Part shown: positions 24,866-32,255 of the stretch, piece by piece
Numbering within the stretch: position 1 is the first letter of the stretch
How the letters are laid out: every line of letters starts with the position of its first letter
Assembly: GCA_030429235.1 (NCBI GenBank)
Contig: JAUIDB010000006.1
Coordinates: forward strand, 1-64,000
Direction of reading: 5' to 3'
DNA length: 64,000 nucleotides
From: Thermoanaerobaculia bacterium
GTDB lineage: Bacteria; Acidobacteriota; Thermoanaerobaculia; Multivoradales; JAIOJS01
Program-made: the position numbers and the translations under genes
The notes under the pieces: model-generated
Database searches by the model: none
What the model was told of the DNA's origin: nothing
Seen by the model: the letters and a program-made list of their open reading frames with translations, nothing else

Positions 24866-27285
24866 CGAGCGATCGTCCATCGGGCCGTGAGATGGGTGAG
24901 GCCGACGGCGAGGCCGACCACGGTCAACGAGCTGAGTGGCATCAGGATGGCTGACACCACCGGTTCCAGACGGCCGCTGACGGCGAAGGCCAAGCCGATC
25001 AGGTTGTAGGCGATCGACACCGCGAAGCAGGTCTTGATCACCAGCAGGATGCGCCGTGAGAAGCGCAGGAAGTCGCCCAGGCCGGAGAGACGATGGGCTT
25101 CGAGGAGCCCGTCGCAGGCCGGAGCGAAGACCGAGACGTCGCGGGCGACGGCGATCCCGACGGTACTGCGCTCGAGGGCTGCGGCGTCGTTGAGTCCGTC
25201 GCCGACCATGACCACGGGGCCGTGGTCGGCGAGCGACGCCACCAGATCGTGTTTGTCCCGGGGCGATTGCCGGAAGAACAGTTCGAGGTCGTCGCCGACG
25301 GCGTGCACCAGACGATCGCGATCGCGTGCGCTATCGCCGGAAGTGATCACCAGTCGCAGCCGGCGGCGTAGGTCGGCGAAGAGTGCTGCGAGGCCGGAAC
25401 GGAGCGGGGCGACGACCTCGAACCGACCCCGGTAGACCCGATCCGAGGCCCAGTGGACGGTGCTCGCGCGGTCTTCGGCATCGGTCGGCAGTCCCAGCAC
25501 TCCATGCTCGGCGAGCCAGGCCCGGCTACCGCAGAGGAGCTGTCGGTCCTCCAGAGAGCCGCGGCACCCGGCCCCCGCGAGCTCCTCGTAGCCGAGGACT
25601 TCGTGCGGTGGGACGTCACCCAGGGAACGCCGCACCGCTTGGCCGTACGGGTGCGAGGAACCTCCCAGCACTGCCGCCAGGGCGATTCGATCTCGCTCCT
25701 CCAAGGGGCGGCCCTGGTAGGTCACCTCGCTCGTGGCGGTATCCGTCAACGTCCCGGTTTTGTCGAAGACCGCGGTGGTAGCGCGAGCCAACCGTTCGAC
25801 CACGCCGGCGGAGCGTAGGAAGAGCCCGCGACGCGCCAGTTCGCCGCGGGCGGTGCCGGTGGCAAAGGGCGTAGCCAGGGCGAGGGCACAGGGGCAGGCG
25901 ACGATCAACACCGAGACGAAACTGGTCAGGACCAGTGAAGGATCGACCACCGACCAGAACAGAGCGGCGCCGGCGGCGACCAGCAACACGCCGAGGGTGA
26001 ACCAGCGGGCTGCCTGCCCCACGAAGGTCGGGGGCGCTTCCTCGGACGCCAGGCTGGAACGGTCCCAGAGCGCCATCAGGCCGCTCGAGTCCACGGTGCG
26101 GGTGGCGTCGATCTCGATGGCTCCGCCGAGTTGGCGCCCCCCGGCCAGGAGCTCCTCGCCCACCGTTCGCGGTACGGGATCCGCCTCGCCGGTGACGAAG
26201 CTGTAGTCGATTCTCCCCTCACCCGCCACCAGCTGCCCGTCCACCGGAATGAGCTCGCCGTGGCGGACCACCAACCGGTCGCCCACGCTGAGCGAGGTCA
26301 GGGGGACGCGCTGCTCGCGACCGTTGACCAGGGTCGCGGCCGAGAGCGGAAAGTAGTCGGCGTAGCTGCGATCGAAGCGGAGTTTCTCGAAGGTGCGACC
26401 CTGCAGCCAGCGGCCGATCAGCAGCAGGAAGACCAGGGCCGCCAGCGAGTCGAGGTAACCTCCGCCGCGGCCGGTCACGATCTCGAAAGCACTCTGTCCG
26501 AAGAGCGCGGCGATCCCCAGGGCGATCGGCACGTCGAGGGAGATGAACCGACCCCGGAGGCTGTGGATCGCGGCGCGCCAATAGTCGGACGCGCAGTAGG
26601 TGACGACGGGGAGGGCGAGGAGCAGGCTGGCGAAGCCCATGAAGCGCGCCAGGCCGTCGCTGGTTTGCAACCCGAGGTAGCTCGGAACGCTGAAGAGCAT
26701 CGTGTTGCCGGCCACGAACCCGGCGATCCCCAGCTTCAGCCAGAGGGATCGTCGGAGTGGTGCCGTAGCTGGTGTCTTGCCCAGGGCCTCGAGGCGGAGG
26801 GAGGGGGGGTATCCGAGTAGGGCCAATCGCTCCACCAGGCGACTGAGCGGAATCTGGTTCGGATCGAAGTGGACGGTCAGTTCTTGCCGCGGGAACACTA
26901 CGCGCGAGGCGCCGATCCCGGGGTCGAAGCGGTAGAGGTTCTCCAGCAACCAGACGCAGGCCACGCAGCGGATGTCGGGGATGTGGAGGGTGGCTCGAGC
27001 GAGTCCGTTGGGCTCACGGACCAGGAGTTTGCGGGAGATCTCGTCCCGGTCGAGGTAGGCGAAGTCGGTCCGGGGGGCGACCTCGGTCATCCGGGTGCCC
27101 GGGTGGGACTCGAGCCGGTAGAAGTGTCCCATCCCGGCCGAGTGCAGCAACTCGTAGACCGCCTGGCAGCCGACGCAACAGAACTGGAACCCGGATCCCG
27201 TGGTGGCCTCCGAGGCGCAGGGCTGACCGCAGTGCTCGCAGGGCACCATCGGGGAAGCGGCGAGAGGGCCTGGGTTCGTGGGCAT
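24862..27285 (-). CDS. ccoI: CcoI copper-transporting P-type ATPase
   Basis: 807 residues. A Cys-rich N-terminal metal site (CEHCGQPC, then CCVGC) is followed by a heavy-metal-associated-like domain whose motif is RCVACVW. Then come eight membrane helices, the transport motif CPCALALATP, the phosphorylation site DKTGTLT and the hinge GDGLNDAAAL. CcoI exports Cu(I) to the periplasm for CuB of the cbb3 oxidase. It is the first gene of the operon. The start is ATG at 27,285; a second ATG 12 codons later also fits, and neither has a strong ribosome site. Confidence 0.92.
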   Translation of the reverse strand: MPTNPGPLAASPMVPCEHCGQPCASEATTGSGFQFCCVGCQAVYELLHSAGMGHFYRLESHPGTRMTEVAPRTDFAYLDRDEISRKLLVREPNGLARATLHIPDIRCVACVWLLENLYRFDPGIGASRVVFPRQELTVHFDPNQIPLSRLVERLALLGYPPSLRLEALGKTPATAPLRRSLWLKLGIAGFVAGNTMLFSVPSYLGLQTSDGLARFMGFASLLLALPVVTYCASDYWRAAIHSLRGRFISLDVPIALGIAALFGQSAFEIVTGRGGGYLDSLAALVFLLLIGRWLQGRTFEKLRFDRSYADYFPLSAATLVNGREQRVPLTSLSVGDRLVVRHGELIPVDGQLVAGEGRIDYSFVTGEADPVPRTVGEELLAGGRQLGGAIEIDATRTVDSSGLMALWDRSSLASEEAPPTFVGQAARWFTLGVLLVAAGAALFWSVVDPSLVLTSFVSVLIVACPCALALATPFATGTARGELARRGLFLRSAGVVERLARATTAVFDKTGTLTDTATSEVTYQGRPLEERDRIALAAVLGGSSHPYGQAVRRSLGDVPPHEVLGYEELAGAGCRGSLEDRQLLCGSRAWLAEHGVLGLPTDAEDRASTVHWASDRVYRGRFEVVAPLRSGLAALFADLRRRLRLVITSGDSARDRDRLVHAVGDDLELFFRQSPRDKHDLVASLADHGPVVMVGDGLNDAAALERSTVGIAVARDVSVFAPACDGLLEAHRLSGLGDFLRFSRRILLVIKTCFAVSIAYNLIGLAFAVSGRLEPVVSAILMPLSSLTVVGLAVGLTHLTARWTIAR

Positions 27286-27408
27286 CGGGTCTAGGGCGTT
27301 GGAGAGGTTGGAACCATGAGTCAGCAGGTCGTCATTGCGCTGTCGCCGGCTGTCGGCTAAGCGGAGGACTCAAGCCTCTGGACGGTACGGCATTCGCTGC
27401 GCCCTGGC

Positions 27409-27512
27409 TCCACCCAAAAGGGGGGGGCGGGACCCTCCTTTCGAGGGCCGGACCAGGTCGGGCGCTGGCCTCGACGCGTCGAAGGCCAGCGTTGCCTACC
27501 CGATTGGGTGGA
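27409..27512. ncRNA. Candidate branched RNA structure: outer stem with two inner hairpins
   Basis: TCCACCCAA (27,409-27,417) pairs perfectly with TTGGGTGGA (27,504-27,512). Inside lie hairpin CCCTC/GAGGG (27,433-27,447) and a longer one, CGCTGGCC/GGCCAGCG (27,463-27,491), whose loop side contains the palindrome TCGACGCGTCGA. Together this is a three-way junction. It matches no riboswitch class I know. It could equally be a mobile palindromic repeat. Confidence 0.45.
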
Positions 27513-27555
27513 ATCGAGGCAGGTGGAATCGCCGCGGTGGGATTCAGGTCGTCGC

Positions 27556-27593
27556 GGGTCTGAGTCGATCTCCGGGATAGACTCACCAGACCC
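27556..27593. repeat. Long hairpin in the antiporter leader region
   Basis: GGGTCT-GAGTC (27,556-27,566) pairs with GACTC-AGACCC (27,580-27,593) with a three-base bulge and a 13-base loop. It lies about 100 bases upstream of the antiporter start and could be part of the same leader structure. An overlapping alternative stem (CGATCTC with GAGATCG) suggests two exclusive folds. Confidence 0.5.
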
Positions 27594-27696
27594 GAACGAG
27601 AGATCGAAAGGGGTAGCGCTGGGGGAAGCCTCGACATTCTGGCCGCCGGACCGAGAAGGCTGACTCCGAAGCCGTTCCCAACGCCAGGAGTAGAGA

Positions 27697-28773
27697 TTGG
27701 CTGATTCTGCGGTACTGCAGTTGCTAGGCGGGTTGGTGCTTCTGCTGGTTGGTGCCGAGGCTCTGGTGCGGGGAGCCTCGCGCCTGGCAGCGGCCCTGCA
27801 CATTCCACCGCTGGTGGTTGGGCTGACGGTGGTGGCCTTCGGGACCAGTTCTCCTGAACTCGCCGCCAGTGTGACGTCGGCGCGGGCGGGCGGTAGTGAA
27901 TTGGCGCTCGGCAACGTCGTAGGCAGCAATATCTTCAACGTTCTCTTCATTCTCGGTCTGGCCGCTCTGATCACCCCGCTGGCCGTCGAGGCGAAGTTGG
28001 TGCGCTTCGATCTACCCGTGTTGATCGGTAGTGCCCTGCTGGTCGTGCTGCTCGGGGCCGACGGGATGGTCAGTCGCGGTGACGGTGTGTTGCTGGCTGT
28101 GCTTCTCGTCGTCTACCTCCTGGCCCTCGTCTGGCAGGCTCGGAAGGACCGGGAGGACACGGCAATCCAGGCGACGCCGATCGTAGGCGTTCCCGGACGT
28201 CTGCCGTGGGCGGCGCTGGCGGCGCTGGCAGGGCTCGCGATGTTGACCCTGGGAGCCCGTTGGCTGGTCGCCGGGGCCAGCACGCTAGCGCGAACCTTCG
28301 GGGTGGGCGATCTGGTGATCGGACTGACGGTGGTGGCCGCGGGCACCTCGCTGCCGGAGGTCGCGACGTCGGTGGTGGCCAGCCTTCGAGGGGAACGGGA
28401 TCTGGCGGTGGGCAACGTGGTCGGGAGCAACATCTTCAATGCCCTGGCCGTGCTCGGTCTGGCGGCCGCTCTGTCGCCGAAAGGAGTCGCGGTGTCCGAA
28501 GCCGCGCGCTCGTTCGATCTGCTGATTCTCCTCGCCGTCAGCGTGGCCTGTCTGCCGGTACTGTCTTCTCGACTGGAGATCGATCGCTGGGAAGGGCTGC
28601 TGTTCCTCGTGGCCTACGGCGGGTACCTCGCCCTGCTCCTGTCGGCAGCTTCTCGGGGCTCGGTCCCCTCGCCAACCCTATTGGTCGTGATCCTCTTGGC
28701 CGGGGTTGCCGGGAGAACGGTATGGCAGGTGCTTCCGATGGGCAAGCGATCGCCGGGGGGTGGCCGAGGTTAG
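27697..28773 (+). CDS. Calcium/sodium antiporter (CaCA family, YrbG-like)
   Basis: 358 residues, ten membrane helices in two inverted halves. Each half carries the family repeat: VVGLTVVAFGTSSPELAAS with GNVVGSNIFNVLFILG, and VIGLTVVAAGTSLPEVATS with GNVVGSNIFNALAVLG. These alpha-repeats bind the cation. The protein exchanges Ca2+ (or Na+/K+) across the inner membrane. The start is TTG, with GGAG about seven bases upstream. Its stop overlaps the stop of the convergent MarR gene by four bases. Confidence 0.93.
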   Translation: MADSAVLQLLGGLVLLLVGAEALVRGASRLAAALHIPPLVVGLTVVAFGTSSPELAASVTSARAGGSELALGNVVGSNIFNVLFILGLAALITPLAVEAKLVRFDLPVLIGSALLVVLLGADGMVSRGDGVLLAVLLVVYLLALVWQARKDREDTAIQATPIVGVPGRLPWAALAALAGLAMLTLGARWLVAGASTLARTFGVGDLVIGLTVVAAGTSLPEVATSVVASLRGERDLAVGNVVGSNIFNALAVLGLAAALSPKGVAVSEAARSFDLLILLAVSVACLPVLSSRLEIDRWEGLLFLVAYGGYLALLLSAASRGSVPSPTLLVVILLAGVAGRTVWQVLPMGKRSPGGGRG

Positions 28774-29339
28774 TCTCGAGGCTCCTCGTGTTCTCGGCAG
28801 ATCTGCTGGGTCTCCTCGAGGCGCAGGGCCTCGCGAGTGAGACCGCAGAGCAGACCACCTTCGGCGGGAGTGAGGAAGCGGCAGGTACGGCAGGTGCCGA
28901 AGGTCCGGAATCCACCCGCTCGTTGCAGGGCGCGGAGCAGGCCGCCGAGTTCCTCCCCGAGGGATTCGGCGTCCAACGAGTCCTGGCTCAGCGCGCTCTC
29001 GAGGAGCGGGAGATTGGCCAGGGTAGTGGCCAGAGTCCGGCCCTTCGAGGTCAGATGCAGCCGCACCACCCGACGGTCCCGCTGATCCTGTGCCTTCGCC
29101 AGTAGGTTCTTAGACTCCAGGACCTTGAGCGTCTGCGACGTCGTTCCCTTGGTCGAACCCAGGTACTCGGCGACGGCCTGCGGTGTGTTGGAGTAGCGAT
29201 TGCAGTGATCGAGATAGAGCAGGGCGTCGATCTGTACCGGTTGTAGTCCTTCTGGTTTCCCCAGTCGGCGGGTCTCTGCCCGCAGCAGGGCGGCGAGGCG
29301 TTCGAGAGTTTCGTGAATCGAGCGGGCCGACATCCGCAT
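28770..29339 (-). CDS. MarR-family regulator with Cys-rich C-terminal tail
   Basis: 189 residues. The winged helix spans about 20-115 (AVAEYLGSTKGTTSQTLKVLESKNLL, wing with DQRDRRVVRLHLT). The C-terminal 45 residues add CRTCRFL, a later CGLT, and ICREHE, a likely metal- or redox-sensing cluster. A 15-base palindrome starts five bases upstream of the chosen ATG, and a second lies at the promoter of the divergent gene, so it probably represses both. The start is uncertain: ATG at 29,339 or 29,333, or a TTG at 29,369. Confidence 0.85.
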   Translation of the reverse strand: MRMSARSIHETLERLAALLRAETRRLGKPEGLQPVQIDALLYLDHCNRYSNTPQAVAEYLGSTKGTTSQTLKVLESKNLLAKAQDQRDRRVVRLHLTSKGRTLATTLANLPLLESALSQDSLDAESLGEELGGLLRALQRAGGFRTFGTCRTCRFLTPAEGGLLCGLTREALRLEETQQICREHEEPRD

Positions 29340-29343
29340 GATG

Positions 29344-29358
29344 GTATCGACTCGATAG
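29344..29358. promoter_or_regulatory. Palindromic operator next to the MarR gene start
   Basis: GTATCGA-C-TCGATAG is an inverted repeat with one mismatch. The other copy in the same gap is perfect. A MarR dimer is the obvious binder; this is inferred from position. Confidence 0.7.
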
Positions 29359-29362
29359 TTCC

Positions 29363-29391
29363 TTGACAAGGCGCGAGGGGGCCGGTACTGT
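29363..29391 (+). promoter_or_regulatory. Promoter of the secreted-protein gene
   Basis: A consensus -35 box TTGACA (29,363-29,368) and a -10-like TACTGT (29,386-29,391) are 17 bases apart. An alternative -10, TACAAT, starts at 29,391. Transcription would start at or inside the perfect palindrome, fitting repression by blocking the start site. Confidence 0.65.
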
Positions 29392-29397
29392 ACAATG

Positions 29398-29412
29398 GTA
29401 TCGAATCGATAC
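29398..29412. promoter_or_regulatory. Perfect palindromic operator over the start site
   Basis: GTATCGA-A-TCGATAC is a perfect 7+7 inverted repeat. It lies 54 bases from its sister site at 29,344 and immediately downstream of the -10 box. It is a likely MarR repressor site. Confidence 0.75.
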
Positions 29413-29442
29413 TATCTATTCATTCCACCCAAGGAGACGACT

Positions 29443-30201
29443 GTGTCGAAGCACCTACTCCCCCTCACGTTCACCCTTCTCTTGGCTTGCGCACCCCTGG
29501 CGGGAGCGACGAACGAACCGCCTCTGGTAGCCCCACAAGGGAATCCGCCGGCGCCATCGCCCAGTCTCGACCTGCAGGAGGCGCGAGTCGAGTTCCTGCC
29601 GAGTCTGGACCTCTTCGTGTTCGAGATCGAGGTGGCTGGCGTCGCTGGCTCCACAACGCCGGTGGCCCGGGGTGCTCTCGATGGAGCCCCGGTCCTCGGC
29701 TACGTCTTCCCCACCACGCTCGAACCGGGCGATGTCGGATTTGGGACCGGATCGGGGGTGGTGGCGCTGGCGGTGACCTCGCATCCGGATTTCGATGACA
29801 CTCCGTTGTGGGACGAGAACGGCAACCGCCACTTCGACGACGACGGGGTCACGTTCCACAGCCACTGGGTCGTCCTCGTCCCCGACCAGCGCGTCGCCGG
29901 GGGCTTGGCGGTAGCCGAGATCGAGGCGGCGCAGGTCGGCGAGGTCCTGCCGCCGACGAACCCTGGAATGCCGATGTTGATGGACTCTCCGGGATTCTCG
30001 GTCGTCCTGCAGGGGGCCACGCTCCGGGTCCTGGTGCCGGCGGCGCGGGTGTACGGCGACAAGCAGTTTCGCTTCGATGCCGTCAGTGCCTACATGGAGG
30101 TCGGGCCGGGACCGGACCGGCCGCTGCTAGGGGTCTACCAGGTGTACGACGTGCTGTCGGGCGATCTCAGCCTGCCGTTCGCAGTGGATCGCGCGCCCTG
30201 A
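29443..30201 (+). CDS. Secreted hypothetical protein under MarR control
   Basis: 252 residues with a signal peptide (1-20, LLACAPLAGA). No family recognised. The mature part is beta-rich, with a notable Asp/His stretch (WDENGNRHFDDDGVTFHSHW) that could bind metal, and a hydrophobic block near residue 185. The GTG start has AAGGAG seven bases upstream. It is the only gene behind a strong promoter with a perfect MarR operator, so it is the prime target of the regulator next door. A role in binding or detoxifying the ligand sensed by MarR is a guess. Confidence 0.7.
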   Translation: MSKHLLPLTFTLLLACAPLAGATNEPPLVAPQGNPPAPSPSLDLQEARVEFLPSLDLFVFEIEVAGVAGSTTPVARGALDGAPVLGYVFPTTLEPGDVGFGTGSGVVALAVTSHPDFDDTPLWDENGNRHFDDDGVTFHSHWVVLVPDQRVAGGLAVAEIEAAQVGEVLPPTNPGMPMLMDSPGFSVVLQGATLRVLVPAARVYGDKQFRFDAVSAYMEVGPGPDRPLLGVYQVYDVLSGDLSLPFAVDRAP

Positions 30202-30218
30202 CCGCGTGACGCGTGCGG

Positions 30219-30260
30219 CGGCTCCGTCGGCCGGGCAGACGACCCGGTGGGGCGGAGCCG
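30219..30260. terminator. Two-way stem-loop between convergent genes
   Basis: CGGCTCCG (30,219-30,226) pairs with CGGAGCCG (30,253-30,260), and inside it CCGGG pairs with CCCGG (30,231-30,235 and 30,243-30,247). It fills the 59-base gap between the secreted protein and the DUF2723 gene. A terminator role is likely although no T-run is present. Confidence 0.5.
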
Positions 30261-32255
30261 TCACTCGGCTGGCCTGAAGGCCTCGAGTTCCTGGGCCTGC
30301 AGCCGGTGGCCGTGCGCCAGGAGGGGAACCCCGGCTCGCTCGAGTTCTGCGGCGAAGGCGCGGTGTTGCTCGGCGTTGGTAGGAGGGCCGGCCAAGCCTG
30401 AGCGCCGAGCCAACTCAGCCTCCAGGTTGCGAACCCAGGTCACCTCCCGCTCGAGGTCGCGCACCCTCTGGCTCGGTTCGACCCGGTCCGGGGTCATCAG
30501 ATGGCGGGGGTTGATCTCGGCGGCGCGGCGAAACGCCGCCAACGCCCTCTCCGGTTGACCGTTGCGCCAGAACAGTTGGCCGAGATTGAAAAAGAGTAGA
30601 TCGTCCTCGGCGCCGAACTCCGTCGCCCGCTGCCAATGCCGCATCGCTCGCGGCCAGTCGAGGCGTTCGTGGGTCATGCCGAGCATGTAGTGGAAGTGTG
30701 CGATCAGATTGTCGGTGAGGTAGTCGCGGGGAATCCCCGTTTCCCTCTCCTGAGGTAGTTCCAGGCGTGATGGGAGTCTGAGGGCAGGTTCTTCGCCCGG
30801 CTCGACGGTGACCCACAGCAGCCCGACCGGAAGCAGCTCCACCCCGGGGGTGTCGGGTCCGGTCGGGTGGGTGAAGAAGATCGGCTCGTCCTCGAGATTC
30901 CAGGCCAGGCGAACCGGCCGAGCGGAGCCGCCGCCCTCCAGGATCAGTTCGAGATCGGGACGCTCACCGAGGGCCAGGTGGTGGTACAAGAGGGCGAAGA
31001 GGACCACGTCGTCACCGGCTGAGAGCCTGGCTCCTTCGGGCACGGTGGCGAGCAAGCTGCGGGTGAAGTCCTCCACGAACCGATAGTCGTGACGGTCGAA
31101 GCGGTTCCAGCCGGCGACGATCAGCGGGATGGGCAGGAGGAGGAGGACGGGACGCCACCAGCGGCTTCCTCGGTGGAGCAGATAGGCGGCGCCCAGCCCG
31201 GCCAGCAGCCCGAGCGCGACGTAGGTGGGGATGTAGTAGCGGTGCCAGACGAACAGGTCCGCTCGGGAGCCGTGCCCCGCCAAGGCGAGCAGGTTGCCCA
31301 GGCCCAGCAGGGCGGGCAGCCCCCGGGGCCAGCCGTAGCGAGGAGCGACCACCAGCCCCAGCCAGCCGAGAATTGCTCCGATGCCGTAGAACTCGACGGC
31401 GTGGCTGGCGAGCCAGTCGGCGGTGATCGGTACCAGGTCCGTCGGTCCGTCGTACCACCGCCGATACCAGAAGTCGCGCCGCAACAGGACCTCGAGCCAA
31501 CGTTCCAGGGTCTCGGGGTCGCCCCAGTCGAGTCTGGGGTTCTGGCGCGAGCGAAGAGGGAGGTAGAGATAGGGCAGCAGACCGGCCACCCCCGCCCCGA
31601 CACAACGAAGCACGAGTCCACTGCGCCGCCACAGTTTCGGCTCGACGGCCAGACAACCCAACCCGAGGCAGAGGCCCACCACCGCCATCGCGGTGTGGTT
31701 CGTCGCACCCAGGGCCGCGACGAAGGATGCGGCGATCAGATAGCGATCGCCGCTTCTCGGGAATCGGCTTTGCAGCCACAACCAGACCAACGCTAGGCTC
31801 GCCACCACGAACAGTGCGTTGAGGCTGTAGACCCTCTGGATCGTGGCCTGGGACCAGAAACTCGGTGAGAACGCCAGCAGACTGGCTCCCACCACCGCCG
31901 CGACCCGCACCCGGGTCGCGCGTTCGATCAACCAGTGCAACAGGCCCACCGTCAGGGCCGCAGTCGCCGCCGAAAAAAGACTCATGGCATGCGCCGGAGT
32001 CAGGCCGAGCAGATTGCCGAGCCTGGTGACCAGCCAGCCAGCGAGAACGTACAGTGGGTACCCGCTCGGGTGTGGAATGCCCAGGGTCACGGCCGCGGTG
32101 ACCAGTTCACCCGAGTCTCCGACGTAGATGGTACGGCAGGCTCCCCAGGTGTAGATCGCCAACGGCAGCAAGGTGAAGAGCAGCGCGGCCTTCTCGGGGG
32201 TTCCCACTCCGCCTCGAAGTGGTTGAGCGCCTCTCTCTGCCGGTTCCGGACTCAT
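30261..32255 (-). CDS. DUF2723 membrane protein with C-terminal TPR region
   Basis: 664 residues. The N-terminal half fits DUF2723, a GT-C-fold-like glycosyltransferase family. It has an early YVGDSGELVTAA (Asp and Glu in the first outer loop), IPHPSGYPLYVLAG, and about ten membrane helices to residue 390. The C-terminal third is soluble and ends in a TPR-like stretch (LFFNLGQLFWRNGQPERALAAFRRAAEINP). Members probably transfer sugars from lipid carriers to proteins. The ATG overlaps the kinase stop (ATGA). The link to the regulator and kinase upstream suggests controlled protein or glycan modification. Confidence 0.8.
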   Translation of the reverse strand: MSPEPAERGAQPLRGGVGTPEKAALLFTLLPLAIYTWGACRTIYVGDSGELVTAAVTLGIPHPSGYPLYVLAGWLVTRLGNLLGLTPAHAMSLFSAATAALTVGLLHWLIERATRVRVAAVVGASLLAFSPSFWSQATIQRVYSLNALFVVASLALVWLWLQSRFPRSGDRYLIAASFVAALGATNHTAMAVVGLCLGLGCLAVEPKLWRRSGLVLRCVGAGVAGLLPYLYLPLRSRQNPRLDWGDPETLERWLEVLLRRDFWYRRWYDGPTDLVPITADWLASHAVEFYGIGAILGWLGLVVAPRYGWPRGLPALLGLGNLLALAGHGSRADLFVWHRYYIPTYVALGLLAGLGAAYLLHRGSRWWRPVLLLLPIPLIVAGWNRFDRHDYRFVEDFTRSLLATVPEGARLSAGDDVVLFALLYHHLALGERPDLELILEGGGSARPVRLAWNLEDEPIFFTHPTGPDTPGVELLPVGLLWVTVEPGEEPALRLPSRLELPQERETGIPRDYLTDNLIAHFHYMLGMTHERLDWPRAMRHWQRATEFGAEDDLLFFNLGQLFWRNGQPERALAAFRRAAEINPRHLMTPDRVEPSQRVRDLEREVTWVRNLEAELARRSGLAGPPTNAEQHRAFAAELERAGVPLLAHGHRLQAQELEAFRPAE

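Larger units (their letters stand above)
27286..27696. other. 411-base divergent gap, no gene but strongly structured
   Basis: This gap separates the cbb3 operon (leftward) from the antiporter gene (rightward) and must contain both promoters. I see no convincing coding sequence. It contains several long inverted repeats at 27,409-27,593, listed separately, which could form a branched RNA in the leader of either operon. Confidence 0.7.

Noticed and set aside
27286-27696. Known riboswitch upstream of the antiporter (yybP-ykoY, cobalamin, GEMM)
   Set aside because: I compared the core motifs by eye and none matched, so the structure is listed as unassigned.
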